Positions 8,125 to 17,013 of a stretch of 64,000 bases of DNA are shown here, in pieces (the first letter of the stretch is position 1; each line of letters begins with the position of its first letter). Made by a program: the position numbers and the translations under genes. A model generated the notes under the pieces. It was not told where the DNA came from. It was given only the letters and a program-made list of their open reading frames with translations, and made no database searches. The DNA comes from Burkholderiales bacterium (GTDB lineage: Bacteria; Pseudomonadota; Gammaproteobacteria; Burkholderiales; Burkholderiaceae_C): the NCBI GenBank assembly GCA_028868305.1, contig JAGWUS010000008.1, positions 1 to 64,000 of the forward strand, written 5' to 3'.

Positions 8125-10563
8125 TCAGGCACGCTGTCGCGCACCCAGAGTAGTTGTCAACTGCTTCACCACCGCTGCCACTGCCCTATCGATTTGATCT
8201 TCTGTCAGTGTTGCCTCGTCGCTGTTGAGCGTCAGGCGCACAGCCAGGCTGCGGTCAGCACTACTATCTGCAGCCGCCGCCATATCCTTGGCCAGTTTGG
8301 GGCGATACACATCGAACAATTGGGCATCACGAAGAATTCCGTTCGTTGGCGCAGCCCACACCGAATCCATGAGCATGGCGTGGGTCACGCTGTCTGCGAC
8401 CACGACTGCGATGTCCCGCTGAACGTCCTGGAACCGTGCGACTGGCTGTGAAGCAGCAACGGTACGTTGCAGCACAGCATCCAGTTCCAGTTCAAACAGG
8501 ACAGGTACATGGGCAAGTTCATAACCCTGCCGCCACTTGGGGTGCAATTCACCCACATGCCCGATTGATCGGCCAGACAGACGGATTTCAGCGCAGCGGC
8601 CGGGGTGCATCGCCGGGTGACTGGCGGGAACAAACTCGGCATTCAAAGGCGCCAGCAGGGCCTCCACATCACCCTTGACATCAAAAAAGTCAACTCCCTG
8701 CTCCTTGCGCCCCCATTGCAGAGCGTCCGTAGCCCCACTGGCCAAGCCGGCCAAACGCATGGGCTGGGCAAAACCTTTCACAGTGGTATCGGTATTCATG
8801 ACCGTGGTATCACGCAAAAAAACACGGCCCACCTCAAAGATGCGCACGCGAGTAGCTCGACGGGCCTGGTTGAACTTTGCCACCTGCAACAATGAGCCCA
8901 GCAACGACGAGCGCATCACACTCATCTGGCTGGCAAGCGGATTGAGCAGCTTGATGGGGTTAGCATTGGCGCACAATTCGTGCTCCCAGCACGCTTCCAC
9001 GAAGCTGAAGTTGATGGTTTCCTGGTAGCCCAAGGCGGCCAGCGACCGACGCACCGCATAGGGACTGCGCTGCGCTTCCGGCCGAAGCTTTGCGGTGATG
9101 GGCGCCTGTGGCGGTGTGTGCGGCAACTGGTTGTAGCCCACCATGCGCGCGACTTCCTCGATCAGGTCTTCTTCTATCTGCAAATCAAACCGGTACGACG
9201 GTGGCGTCACCGCAATCACTCCGTCGACTTGTGACACCGGAAGCCCCAGCCGCTCCAGCGCATCAACACATTGCGCCTGGGTCAGTGGCATGCCAATCAC
9301 CTTGGCAGCGCGGGCTACTCGCAATTGCACAGGCTTGGCAGATTGCATGCCGGGCTGCAGATCGTCGACAGGGCCGCAGGTGGTCTGGTCCGTGCCACAA
9401 ATAGCGAGGATCAACTGGGTAATGCGTTCGATGTGTTCCACCGTGAGGCTGGGGTCGACTCCGCGTTCAAAGCGATGACCAGCATCAGTGGAGAAGTTAA
9501 ACCTGCGGGACCGGCCCGCGACTGCCTTGGGCCACCAGAAAGCAGCTTCCACATACACATGCTGCGTGTCGTCAGACACGGCAGTGCCGTCCCCTCCCAT
9601 GATTCCGGCCAGAGATTCCACCTGCACATCGTCGGCAATGACACCAACTTTTTCATCCACAATGATGGTATTGCCATTAAGCAGCTTGAGTTGCTCACCC
9701 GGGCGGCCCCAGCGCACATCAAGGCCACCGCGGATCTTGTCCAGATCAAAAATGTGCGATGGACGTCCCAATTCGAACATCACATAGTTGGATATATCCA
9801 CCAACGCGGTCACGCTTCGCTGGCCGCTGCGCGCCAGGCGGTCGACCATCCATTGCGGTGTTGTCGCTTTGGTGTTGACGTTACGGACGACACGGCCAGA
9901 GAAGCGTCCGCAGAGGTCAGGCGCACTGATCTTGACCGGGAGGGTGTCTGTGTTACCAACCGTTGTGGGCGTGAAGCTTGGGGACACCAGGGGCGCGCCG
10001 GTCAGTGCAGCCACTTCACGGGCAACGCCGTACACGCTGAGGCAATGCGCCAGGTTGGGCGTGAGCTTCAGGGTAAAGAGCGTGTCATCCAGATCCAAGT
10101 AGGCACGAATGTCTTGCCCCAGGGGGGCATCCATGGGCAGCTCCAGCAGGCCACCATGGTCCTCCGATAGCTTGAGCTCACGGGCAGAGCACAGCATGCC
10201 CTGACTCTCAACACCGCGAATCTTGCCAACCTTGATGCAAAAAGGCTTCCCGTCGTCGCCGGGCGGCAGTTCAGCCCCCACCAATGCGCAGGGCACCCGA
10301 ATACCCACGCGCGCGTTGGGCGCACCGCAGACGATGTTGAGCAACTCGGGTTGCCCAACATCCACTTTGCACACCCGCAAGCGGTCGGCATTGGGATGTT
10401 GCTCGGCTTCCCTGATTTCGCCGACCACAATGCCGGTAAATGGCGGCGCTACGGTTTGAAGCTCTTCGACTTCCAGACCCGCCATGGTCAGTGTATCGGC
10501 CAACTCCTGGGTGGAAATGGACGGATTGCAGAAGGTACGCAGCCAGGATTCAGAGAATTGCAT
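8125..10563 (-). CDS. pheT: Phenylalanine--tRNA ligase beta subunit
   Basis: 812 aa, MQFSESWLRTFCNPSISTQELADTLTMAGLEVEE...; follows pheS. Confidence 0.96.
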   Translation of the reverse strand: MQFSESWLRTFCNPSISTQELADTLTMAGLEVEELQTVAPPFTGIVVGEIREAEQHPNADRLRVCKVDVGQPELLNIVCGAPNARVGIRVPCALVGAELPPGDDGKPFCIKVGKIRGVESQGMLCSARELKLSEDHGGLLELPMDAPLGQDIRAYLDLDDTLFTLKLTPNLAHCLSVYGVAREVAALTGAPLVSPSFTPTTVGNTDTLPVKISAPDLCGRFSGRVVRNVNTKATTPQWMVDRLARSGQRSVTALVDISNYVMFELGRPSHIFDLDKIRGGLDVRWGRPGEQLKLLNGNTIIVDEKVGVIADDVQVESLAGIMGGDGTAVSDDTQHVYVEAAFWWPKAVAGRSRRFNFSTDAGHRFERGVDPSLTVEHIERITQLILAICGTDQTTCGPVDDLQPGMQSAKPVQLRVARAAKVIGMPLTQAQCVDALERLGLPVSQVDGVIAVTPPSYRFDLQIEEDLIEEVARMVGYNQLPHTPPQAPITAKLRPEAQRSPYAVRRSLAALGYQETINFSFVEACWEHELCANANPIKLLNPLASQMSVMRSSLLGSLLQVAKFNQARRATRVRIFEVGRVFLRDTTVMNTDTTVKGFAQPMRLAGLASGATDALQWGRKEQGVDFFDVKGDVEALLAPLNAEFVPASHPAMHPGRCAEIRLSGRSIGHVGELHPKWRQGYELAHVPVLFELELDAVLQRTVAASQPVARFQDVQRDIAVVVADSVTHAMLMDSVWAAPTNGILRDAQLFDVYRPKLAKDMAAAADSSADRSLAVRLTLNSDEATLTEDQIDRAVAAVVKQLTTTLGARQRA

Positions 10564-10584
10564 GGTCAGTCAGGATTGTTGTTT

Positions 10585-11637
10585 TTATTGGAATTGCGAC
10601 AGGAACCGGATATCACCGTCAAAGAATAGACGCAGGTCGTTGACGCCATAGCGCAGCATGGTGAATCGGTCCAGCCCCATGCCGAAGGCAAAGCCAATGT
10701 ATTTTTCCGGATCCAACCCCATGTTACGCACCACGTTCGGGTGAACCTGGCCAGAGCCGGCTACTTCCAGCCAGCGGCCAGCCAGCGGGCCACTCTGGAA
10801 CTGGATGTCAATCTCGGCACTGGGCTCCGTGAATGGGAAAAAACTGGGACGGAAGCGAAGCACCAAATCGTCGCGCTCGAAGAAAGTGCGGCACAAATCG
10901 GTAAAGACAAACTTGAGGTCCTTGAAGCTCACGTTCTCACCGATCCACAGGCCTTCACACTGGTGGAACATGGGCGAGTGCGTTGCATCGCTGTCCACAC
11001 GGTAGGTGCGCCCCGGGCAGATAACGCGGATCTCAGGCATGGGCTGGCCCGCGTCGATCTTGGCCTGGTGTTGCCGGACATGCTGCAGCGCGTGACGCAC
11101 CTGCACCGGGCTGGTATGCGTACGCAACAGGTTAGGAGCGGTCGCACTGCCACCTTCAACATAGAAGGTGTCATGCATGGAGCGGGCGGGATGGTCTTCC
11201 GGCGTGTTGAGCGCGGTGAAGTTAAACCAATCAGCCTCGATCTCGGGTCCCTGCGCTACATCAAACCCCATCGAACCAAAAATTGCCTCAATGCGTTCGG
11301 TAGTGAGTGTCACTGGATGCAAGCCACCCTGCCCGCGCTGGCGTCCCGGCAAAGTTACATCCAGCGCCTCCGCCTGCAATTGCGCCAGCAACTCGGCATC
11401 GGCCAGTGCCTGACGGCGGTCATTGAGGGCCCCCTCAATAGCCTGTTTGGCCAGGTTGATTGCGGCACCACGTGACTTCTTCTCCTCCACGCTCAAGGCA
11501 GACATGCCCTTCATCAACTCGGTGATGCGGCCGGACTTGCCCAGAAACAGGGCCTTGGCGTTTTCAAGATCCGCAGGCGTTTGTGCCTGCGAGAATGCCG
11601 CCTTGGCGGTGTCGACGATTGCGTTCAACTCGGTCAT
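10585..11637 (-). CDS. pheS: Phenylalanine--tRNA ligase alpha subunit
   Basis: 350 aa, class II aaRS motifs, [45 protein letters not shown]. Confidence 0.97.
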   Translation of the reverse strand: MTELNAIVDTAKAAFSQAQTPADLENAKALFLGKSGRITELMKGMSALSVEEKKSRGAAINLAKQAIEGALNDRRQALADAELLAQLQAEALDVTLPGRQRGQGGLHPVTLTTERIEAIFGSMGFDVAQGPEIEADWFNFTALNTPEDHPARSMHDTFYVEGGSATAPNLLRTHTSPVQVRHALQHVRQHQAKIDAGQPMPEIRVICPGRTYRVDSDATHSPMFHQCEGLWIGENVSFKDLKFVFTDLCRTFFERDDLVLRFRPSFFPFTEPSAEIDIQFQSGPLAGRWLEVAGSGQVHPNVVRNMGLDPEKYIGFAFGMGLDRFTMLRYGVNDLRLFFDGDIRFLSQFQ

Positions 11638-11668
11638 AAATTCTTTTGAAATCTTTGTTTCATTGAAA

Positions 11669-11700
11669 AAGGGCTAGTGCTTTTTCAAGCGCTAGCCCTT
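11669..11700 (-). terminator. Hairpin plus U-tract between rplT and pheS (terminator/attenuator candidate)
   Basis: Minus strand AAGGGCTAGCGC-ttgaaaaa-GCACTAGCCCTTTTT about 30 nt before pheS. Confidence 0.65.
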
Positions 11701-11737
11701 GTTTCTGGTGCACAGAACGCTATGTATTAAATAGCAC
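11681..11737 (-). repeat. 57-bp interspersed repeat, copy D (rplT-pheS gap)
   Basis: GTGCTATTTAATACATAGCGTTCTGTGCACCAGAAACAAGGGCTAGCGCTTGAAAAA. Confidence 0.7.
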
Positions 11738-11749
11738 TCTGCCGCGGAC

Positions 11750-12109
11750 TCAAGCAGCCAGTTTGGCTTTCACCTGTTCCACGATGCCAGCAAAAGCAGC
11801 CATGTCATGGATAGCGATATCGGACAGAACCTTGCGGTCGATCTCGATATTGGCTTTCTTCAGACCATTGGCAAACTGGCTGTATGTCATGCCGCATTGA
11901 CGCGCAGCCGCATTGATACGGGCGATCCACAACTGACGGAACACACGTTTCTTGGTACGGCGATCACGGTAGGCATATTGCCCAGCCTTCATTACCGCTT
12001 CTTTGGCGATACGGAAGACATTACCGCGGCGACCACGGAAACCTTTTGCAAGGGCCAGAACTTTTTTATGGCGGGCGCGAGCCGTTACACCACGTTTGAC
12101 GCGAGGCAT
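11750..12109 (-). CDS. rplT: 50S ribosomal protein L20
   Basis: [51 protein letters not shown]. Confidence 0.98.
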   Translation of the reverse strand: MPRVKRGVTARARHKKVLALAKGFRGRRGNVFRIAKEAVMKAGQYAYRDRRTKKRVFRQLWIARINAAARQCGMTYSQFANGLKKANIEIDRKVLSDIAIHDMAAFAGIVEQVKAKLAA

Positions 12110-12134
12110 GTGATTACTCCTTGTTCGTCGTTAA

Positions 12135-12338
12135 TTAAATACCACGGCCGGGGAGCATCTGTGCCATGTGACCCATATTGGTCTCATGAACTCCAGTCGA
12201 TCCACGCAGATGGCGTTTATTTTTGGTGGTCTTCTTGGTCAGAATGTGACGCTTGAAGGCTTGGCCGCGCTTGACGGTACCACCTGGACGGACGCGGAAG
12301 CGTTTCTTCGCCGCGCTCTTGGTCTTCATTTTGGGCAT
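12135..12338 (-). CDS. rpmI: 50S ribosomal protein L35
   Basis: [46 protein letters not shown]. Confidence 0.97.
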   Translation of the reverse strand: MPKMKTKSAAKKRFRVRPGGTVKRGQAFKRHILTKKTTKNKRHLRGSTGVHETNMGHMAQMLPGRGI

Positions 12339-12372
12339 GTGAATGCTCCTTTTCATTTGTGCTCGTGAGGCG

Positions 12373-12438
12373 TCTGGAAACTACTTCCAGCCTTGTTGGC
12401 CCCGAGCCACTTGTGTGGCGAGATTTACATCTCCCCAC
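12373..12438 (-). promoter_or_regulatory. Structured infC-rpmI leader (two hairpins, one with alternative pairing); candidate ribosomal-protein autoregulatory element
   Basis: Minus strand GTGGGGAGAT-GTAA-ATCTCGCCAC, alternative GCCAC-ACAA-GTGGC, and CTGGAA-GTAGT-TTCCAG just before the rpmI start. Confidence 0.4.
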
Positions 12439-12505
12439 TTGCGTAGCGAATTTTTCAACCCGCCACATTTGCTATCAGCCGGTGACCAGACCGGCCGAAA
12501 GAAAC

Positions 12506-13093
12506 TTATGCCGCAACTTCCGCTGCTGGCTTGGGCGACCCACCGGGTTTCTTACGCCCTGGTGCAATCATCATGATCATCTGGCGCCCTTCCAGCTTCG
12601 GGAACTGTTCCACGATGATCGTGTCACCCAACTCGTCTCGCATACGCTGCAACATTGCCAGACCAATTTCCTGGTGGGTAATTTCGCGACCCCGAAAACG
12701 CAAAGTGATCTTGCACTTGTCGCCTTCGGCCAAGAAGCGCTTGATATTGCGCATCTTGATGTTGTAATCGCCGTCATCAGTACCCGGACGGAACTTGATC
12801 TCTTTAATCTCGATGACCGTCTGCTTGGCTTTCGCTTCCGCTGCCTTCTTCTGCTCCTGGTACTTAAATTTGCCGTAATCCATCAAACGACAGACCGGCG
12901 GATTCGCCGTAGCAGCAATTTCAACCAGATCAACATCCATCTCGCCTGCCATACGCAGGGCTTCCATCAGGCTCACGACACCGAGGGGTTCATTTTCCGG
13001 ACCAGAGAGGCGAACCTCAGGGGCCATGATTTCCCGGTTAAGACGGTGTTTGCGTTCTTCGCGCTGACGGCGGTCACGAAATTCAGTAGCGAT
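12506..13093 (-). CDS. infC: Translation initiation factor IF-3, with ATC start codon
   Basis: [42 protein letters not shown]...; in-frame TGA two codons before ATC; AAGGA ribosome-binding site. Confidence 0.93.
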   Translation of the reverse strand: MATEFRDRRQREERKHRLNREIMAPEVRLSGPENEPLGVVSLMEALRMAGEMDVDLVEIAATANPPVCRLMDYGKFKYQEQKKAAEAKAKQTVIEIKEIKFRPGTDDGDYNIKMRNIKRFLAEGDKCKITLRFRGREITHQEIGLAMLQRMRDELGDTIIVEQFPKLEGRQMIMMIAPGRKKPGGSPKPAAEVAA

Positions 13094-13113
13094 GGCTCAA
13101 TCCTTCACAATTT

Positions 13114-13170
13114 CTGCTACACAAACTGTAGCGGTTGCTGCACAGCACACGCGGGCTAACCAGTGTTTCT
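13114..13170 (+). repeat. 57-bp interspersed repeat, copy H (thrS-infC gap)
   Basis: CTGCTACACAAACTGTAGCGGTTGCTGCACAGCACACGCGGGCTAACCAGTGTTTCT; shares CACGCGGGC with copy A. Confidence 0.7.
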
Positions 13171-13193
13171 TTGGAGAGAACCGGAGTCATTCC

Positions 13194-15107
13194 TCAGACG
13201 GCTGATTTGCTGGCAATGTCACCCAGAATTTTTTGCACGAATGCATCCAGGGGCATTACTCCGAGGTCTTGACCACCCCGGGCGCGCACTGCGACAGCGC
13301 CTGCTGCCATCTCTTTGTCGCCTACAACGACCAGATACGGCAGTTTTTGCATCGAATGCTCACGTATTTTATACGTAATCTTCTCGTTGCGCAGGTCTAA
13401 ATTGACCCTAAGCCCTTGATTTTGCAGCGTTTTGGCCACGGAACGGGCATATTCAGCCTGTGCATCGGTGATATTGAGCACTGCCACCTGCACCGGAGCC
13501 AGCCATGCAGGCAACGCGCCGGCGCTCTCTTCGATCAGGATACCGATGAAGCGCTCCAGGCTGCCCACAATGGCCCGATGCAGCATCACCGGTCGATGGC
13601 GGGCACCGTCTTCGCCTACGTACTCGGCATCCAGACGCTCGGGCATGGAGAAATCCACCTGGATCGTGCCGCACTGCCAGTGGCGCCCGATCGCGTCCTT
13701 GAGCGTGTACTCGATCTTGGGTCCGTAGAAAGCACCCTCCCCCGGTGAAATTTCGTAGTCACAGCCAGAAGCTTTCAGGCTCTCGATCAGCGCCGCTTCG
13801 GCCTTGTCCCAGATTTCATCCGAACCAATGCGCTGGGCCGGGCGGGTAGCGATCTTGTAGATGATGTTCTTGAAACCAAAGTCGGCATAGACCTTTTGCA
13901 GCAGTGCCGTGTAGTCCACGCACTCCTTCAGGATCTGGTCTTCGGTGCAAAAGATGTGGCCGTCGTCCTGCGTGAAGCCACGCACGCGCATGATGCCGTG
14001 CAGGCCGCCTGAGGGCTCGTTGCGGTGGCAGTTACCGAACTCACCGTAGCGCAAAGGCAGATCGCGGTAGCTCTTGATACCCTGCTTAAAGATCAGAATG
14101 TGACCGGGGCAGTTCATCGGTTTCAAAGCGTATTCACGCTTTTCCGACTCGGTGATGAACATGTTCTCGCGGTACTTTTCCCAGTGGCCCGTCTTCTCCC
14201 ACAGACCCTTGTCGATGATCTGAGGCCCCTTGACTTCCTGGTATCCATTGTCCTGGTACACCTTGCGCATGTACTGCTCCACACCCTGCCACAGGGTCCA
14301 GCCCTTGGGGTGCCAGAACACCAGTCCAGGCGCATGGTCGTCGATGTGGAACAGGTCCAGCTCACGGCCCAACTTGCGGTGATCTCGCTTTTCGGCCTCT
14401 TCCAGCATCGTCAGGTGCTGCTGCAGTTCGTCCTTGGTGGCCCAGGCGGTGCCGTAAATACGCTGGAGCATTTCGTTCTTGTGGTCGCCGCGCCAGTAGG
14501 CACCGGCCAACTTCATCAGCTTGAAGTACTTGAGCTTGCCCGTGCTGGGCACGTGGGGGCCGCGGCACAGGTCTTCAAACTGGCCTTCTCGGTATAAAGA
14601 CACGTCCTGATCCGCAGGGATGCTTTCGATGATCTCGGCCTTGTAGTGCTCACCGAGGCTCTTGAAATACGCCACCGCTTCGTCTCGCGGCAATACGCGA
14701 CGTACCACGGGCTCGTCCAGCGCCGCCAACGCGACCATCTTCTTCTCGATAGCTGTCAGGTCTTCCGGTGTGAAGGGACGTGTGTAGGAAAAGTCATAGA
14801 AGAAACCATGCTCAATCACAGGGCCAATGGTGACCTGGGCATCAGGAAACAACTCCTTGACCGCATAGGCCAGCAAGTGGGCGGTGGAGTGGCGAATGAC
14901 TTCCAGGCCATCGGAGTCTTTGCCTGTGATGATGGACAGCGCACTGTCAGCAGTCATCTGAAAGCTGGTGTCCACAACCTTGCCATCTACCTTGCCAGCC
15001 AGGGCGGCCTTGGCCAGCCCCGCACCAATCGATGCAGCGACTTCGGCTACGGTGACTGGGCCAGGAAATTCACGTTGAGAGCCGTCGGGGAGCGTAATGT
15101 GGATCAT
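13194..15107 (-). CDS. thrS: Threonine--tRNA ligase
   Basis: TGS domain [14 protein letters not shown]...; RPFTPEDL...[44 protein letters not shown]. Confidence 0.97.
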   Translation of the reverse strand: MIHITLPDGSQREFPGPVTVAEVAASIGAGLAKAALAGKVDGKVVDTSFQMTADSALSIITGKDSDGLEVIRHSTAHLLAYAVKELFPDAQVTIGPVIEHGFFYDFSYTRPFTPEDLTAIEKKMVALAALDEPVVRRVLPRDEAVAYFKSLGEHYKAEIIESIPADQDVSLYREGQFEDLCRGPHVPSTGKLKYFKLMKLAGAYWRGDHKNEMLQRIYGTAWATKDELQQHLTMLEEAEKRDHRKLGRELDLFHIDDHAPGLVFWHPKGWTLWQGVEQYMRKVYQDNGYQEVKGPQIIDKGLWEKTGHWEKYRENMFITESEKREYALKPMNCPGHILIFKQGIKSYRDLPLRYGEFGNCHRNEPSGGLHGIMRVRGFTQDDGHIFCTEDQILKECVDYTALLQKVYADFGFKNIIYKIATRPAQRIGSDEIWDKAEAALIESLKASGCDYEISPGEGAFYGPKIEYTLKDAIGRHWQCGTIQVDFSMPERLDAEYVGEDGARHRPVMLHRAIVGSLERFIGILIEESAGALPAWLAPVQVAVLNITDAQAEYARSVAKTLQNQGLRVNLDLRNEKITYKIREHSMQKLPYLVVVGDKEMAAGAVAVRARGGQDLGVMPLDAFVQKILGDIASKSAV

Positions 15108-15124
15108 GGTACGTGCTGAAAGTA

Positions 15125-15159
15125 AGAGAAAAAACAAAAGCGCGGAGGAGTCCGCGCTT
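15125..15159 (-). terminator. Rho-independent terminator in the thrS leader (attenuator)
   Basis: Minus strand AAGCGCGGA-CTCC-TCCGCGCTT followed by TTGTTTTTTCTCTT, ending about 20 nt before the thrS ATG. Confidence 0.75.
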
Positions 15160-15160
15160 C

Positions 15161-15217
15161 TTGCTACAAATTTGGTAGCTAGCTATGCACAAGGCACGAG
15201 GACTACGGCCTTATTCG
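15161..15217 (+). repeat. 57-bp interspersed repeat, copy C (thrS leader)
   Basis: TTGCTACAAATTTGGTAGCTAGCTATGCACAAGGCACGAGGACTACGGCCTTATTCG. Confidence 0.7.
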
Positions 15218-15252
15218 CTTCTGAATGGTGCCGGAGTAGTTCGCAGTGTCAT
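15211..15252 (-). CDS. Putative thrS leader peptide MTLRTTPAPFRSE*
   Basis: ATG ACA CTG CGA ACT ACT CCG GCA CCA TTC AGA AGC GAA TAA, three Thr codons in 13, upstream of the thrS terminator; AAGG upstream. Confidence 0.5.
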   Translation of the reverse strand: MTLRTTPAPFRSE

Positions 15253-15381
15253 AACCAGATTGCCTTTCTAGCGCTTATACAAAGTCAGATTTTCATTTTA
15301 ACCGCAGTCTGTTTGTGCAAAGGACTACGCCCTTGCGTGTCCTTGAATCCTGCAAGTAGCGTCTGCTAAACTCATTACGCA

Positions 15382-15735
15382 ATGCGCCGCTGGTTCCTCA
15401 TCTTTCTCGTAGCTTTTCTGCCGATGCAGCTCACTTGGGCTGCAGTGGCAAGCTATTGTCAGCATGAAATAGGTGTGGGTACCAAGCATTTGGGCCACCA
15501 CCTCCAACAACACAGGGCACATACCGAACCCACGGATACCGGTCGATCCAACGCGGGTACCGCAGTCGATACTGACTGTGGCATTTGCCATACGGGTTGC
15601 GTCACGGCATTTTTTGAGCCCCTTGCGTTGCTGTCGGTAGCTGCTTTCTTGGTTACGGGTACCACTCATTTGGTTCTTATCTCGTCTCCTCCCCCCTCTC
15701 TGCCTGAACGCCCCAACTGGGCTAACTTCGCCTGA
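15382..15735 (+). CDS. CzcI-like metal-resistance accessory protein
   Basis: 117 aa, signal peptide, His-rich HLGHHLQQHRAH and CGICHTGC, directly upstream of RND efflux genes. Confidence 0.6.
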   Translation: MRRWFLIFLVAFLPMQLTWAAVASYCQHEIGVGTKHLGHHLQQHRAHTEPTDTGRSNAGTAVDTDCGICHTGCVTAFFEPLALLSVAAFLVTGTTHLVLISSPPPSLPERPNWANFA

Positions 15736-15881
15736 CTGGCGGGGTAGGCTTTATCGGCTGCATTTATCGCCTGGCCAGCGCTGCACGCTGCCGTCAGCAA
15801 ACCACACACGCAGTGTCGGTCTGAATCATCACTGCTTCATCACCCGATAGCCGTCAAAGGCTATTCCAAAACACCATTTTC

Positions 15882-17012
15882 TTGGGAGTTCCCATGTACT
15901 ACCGTTTTCCCCGGCGCACGTTGCTACGTTGCACTTTCTGCCTTTCGGCCCTCTGCACAATCATTGCGACGCAGGCGGCTACCGAATTTTCCGTGAGGCC
16001 CGATCAGTTGCAGGCCCTTGGAGTGCAACTACAAAAGTTGGACAAACCTGCACCAATCAACGGCCTTATCTTCCCTGCACGTGTAGTCCTGCCACCCAGC
16101 CAGGAGTACGTGCTCAGTGCACCCGTGGCAGGTCTGGTGGATCAGTTGCTAGTTTCGGAAAACGACAAGGTCAAAGCGGGTCAACCGCTTCTGCGCCTTG
16201 TCAGCCCGGAGTTTGGTGAGTTGCAACTCAAGCTGAGCGAAACGGCTTCAAAGGCGCGTCTCTCGCAAAAGACTGCACAGCGCGAACGTTCGTTGTTCGC
16301 CGACGGCATTGTGCCTGAGCGGCGCGTCCAGGAGGCCGAATCGACCGCCGCTGAAGACGCGGCGCGGCAGCGCCAGGCAGAATCCGCATTGCGACTGGCA
16401 GGGCTCGATGCCGGCACTATCCGGCGCATAGCGGACGGAGGGGCATTACAGGATGCGCTGGTGTTGCATGCGCGCACACCGGGCATGGTGACCAAACTCG
16501 AGGCCAAGCTGGGACACCGCGCACAAGCTGCCGAGTCGCTCGCGCACATTGCTGACACCCGGAAGCTCTGGATAGACGTGCAAATTCCCGTTGATCAGCA
16601 GACGCGTGTTGCGATCAAGGACGCGCAGATTACTGGAGTTAACCGCGAGCTCAGCGCCACGCCTACGGGCTTTAGCGCAACGGTTAGCGATAGCCAGACC
16701 GTCATGCTCCGCGCACGCGTAACCCATGGTGCCCAGCTTCTGCGTGTGGATGAATTTGTACAGGTACGTGTTCCCTTTGCAAACAAGGAAGAGGCGTGGG
16801 CTGTACCTGTATCTGCCGTTGTACGGCAAGACGACAAAGCCTACGTTTTTGCACGTTCAGCAAAAGGCTTTATAGCTGTGCCGATTGTCGTCGTGGACAG
16901 TGCGGGTCAATCAATCCGCGTCAAAGGCACTTTGAGTGCAGGCCAAGAAATTGCGGTGACCTCCGTCATTGCTCTCAAGGCAGCGTGGCTGGGTAAAGGC
17001 GGGAGCGAATAG
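15882..17012 (+). CDS. RND efflux periplasmic adaptor subunit (CzcB/CusB family); start may be 15894
   Basis: VLSAPVAGLVDQLLVSENDKVKAGQPLLRLVSPEFGELQ...; adjacent to RND pump. Confidence 0.85.
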   Translation: MGVPMYYRFPRRTLLRCTFCLSALCTIIATQAATEFSVRPDQLQALGVQLQKLDKPAPINGLIFPARVVLPPSQEYVLSAPVAGLVDQLLVSENDKVKAGQPLLRLVSPEFGELQLKLSETASKARLSQKTAQRERSLFADGIVPERRVQEAESTAAEDAARQRQAESALRLAGLDAGTIRRIADGGALQDALVLHARTPGMVTKLEAKLGHRAQAAESLAHIADTRKLWIDVQIPVDQQTRVAIKDAQITGVNRELSATPTGFSATVSDSQTVMLRARVTHGAQLLRVDEFVQVRVPFANKEEAWAVPVSAVVRQDDKAYVFARSAKGFIAVPIVVVDSAGQSIRVKGTLSAGQEIAVTSVIALKAAWLGKGGSE

Positions 17013-17013
17013 C

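Noticed and set aside
9271-10170. 299-aa plus-strand ORF opposite pheT, and many similar overlapping ORFs
   Set aside because: Shadow ORF of a highly conserved gene.
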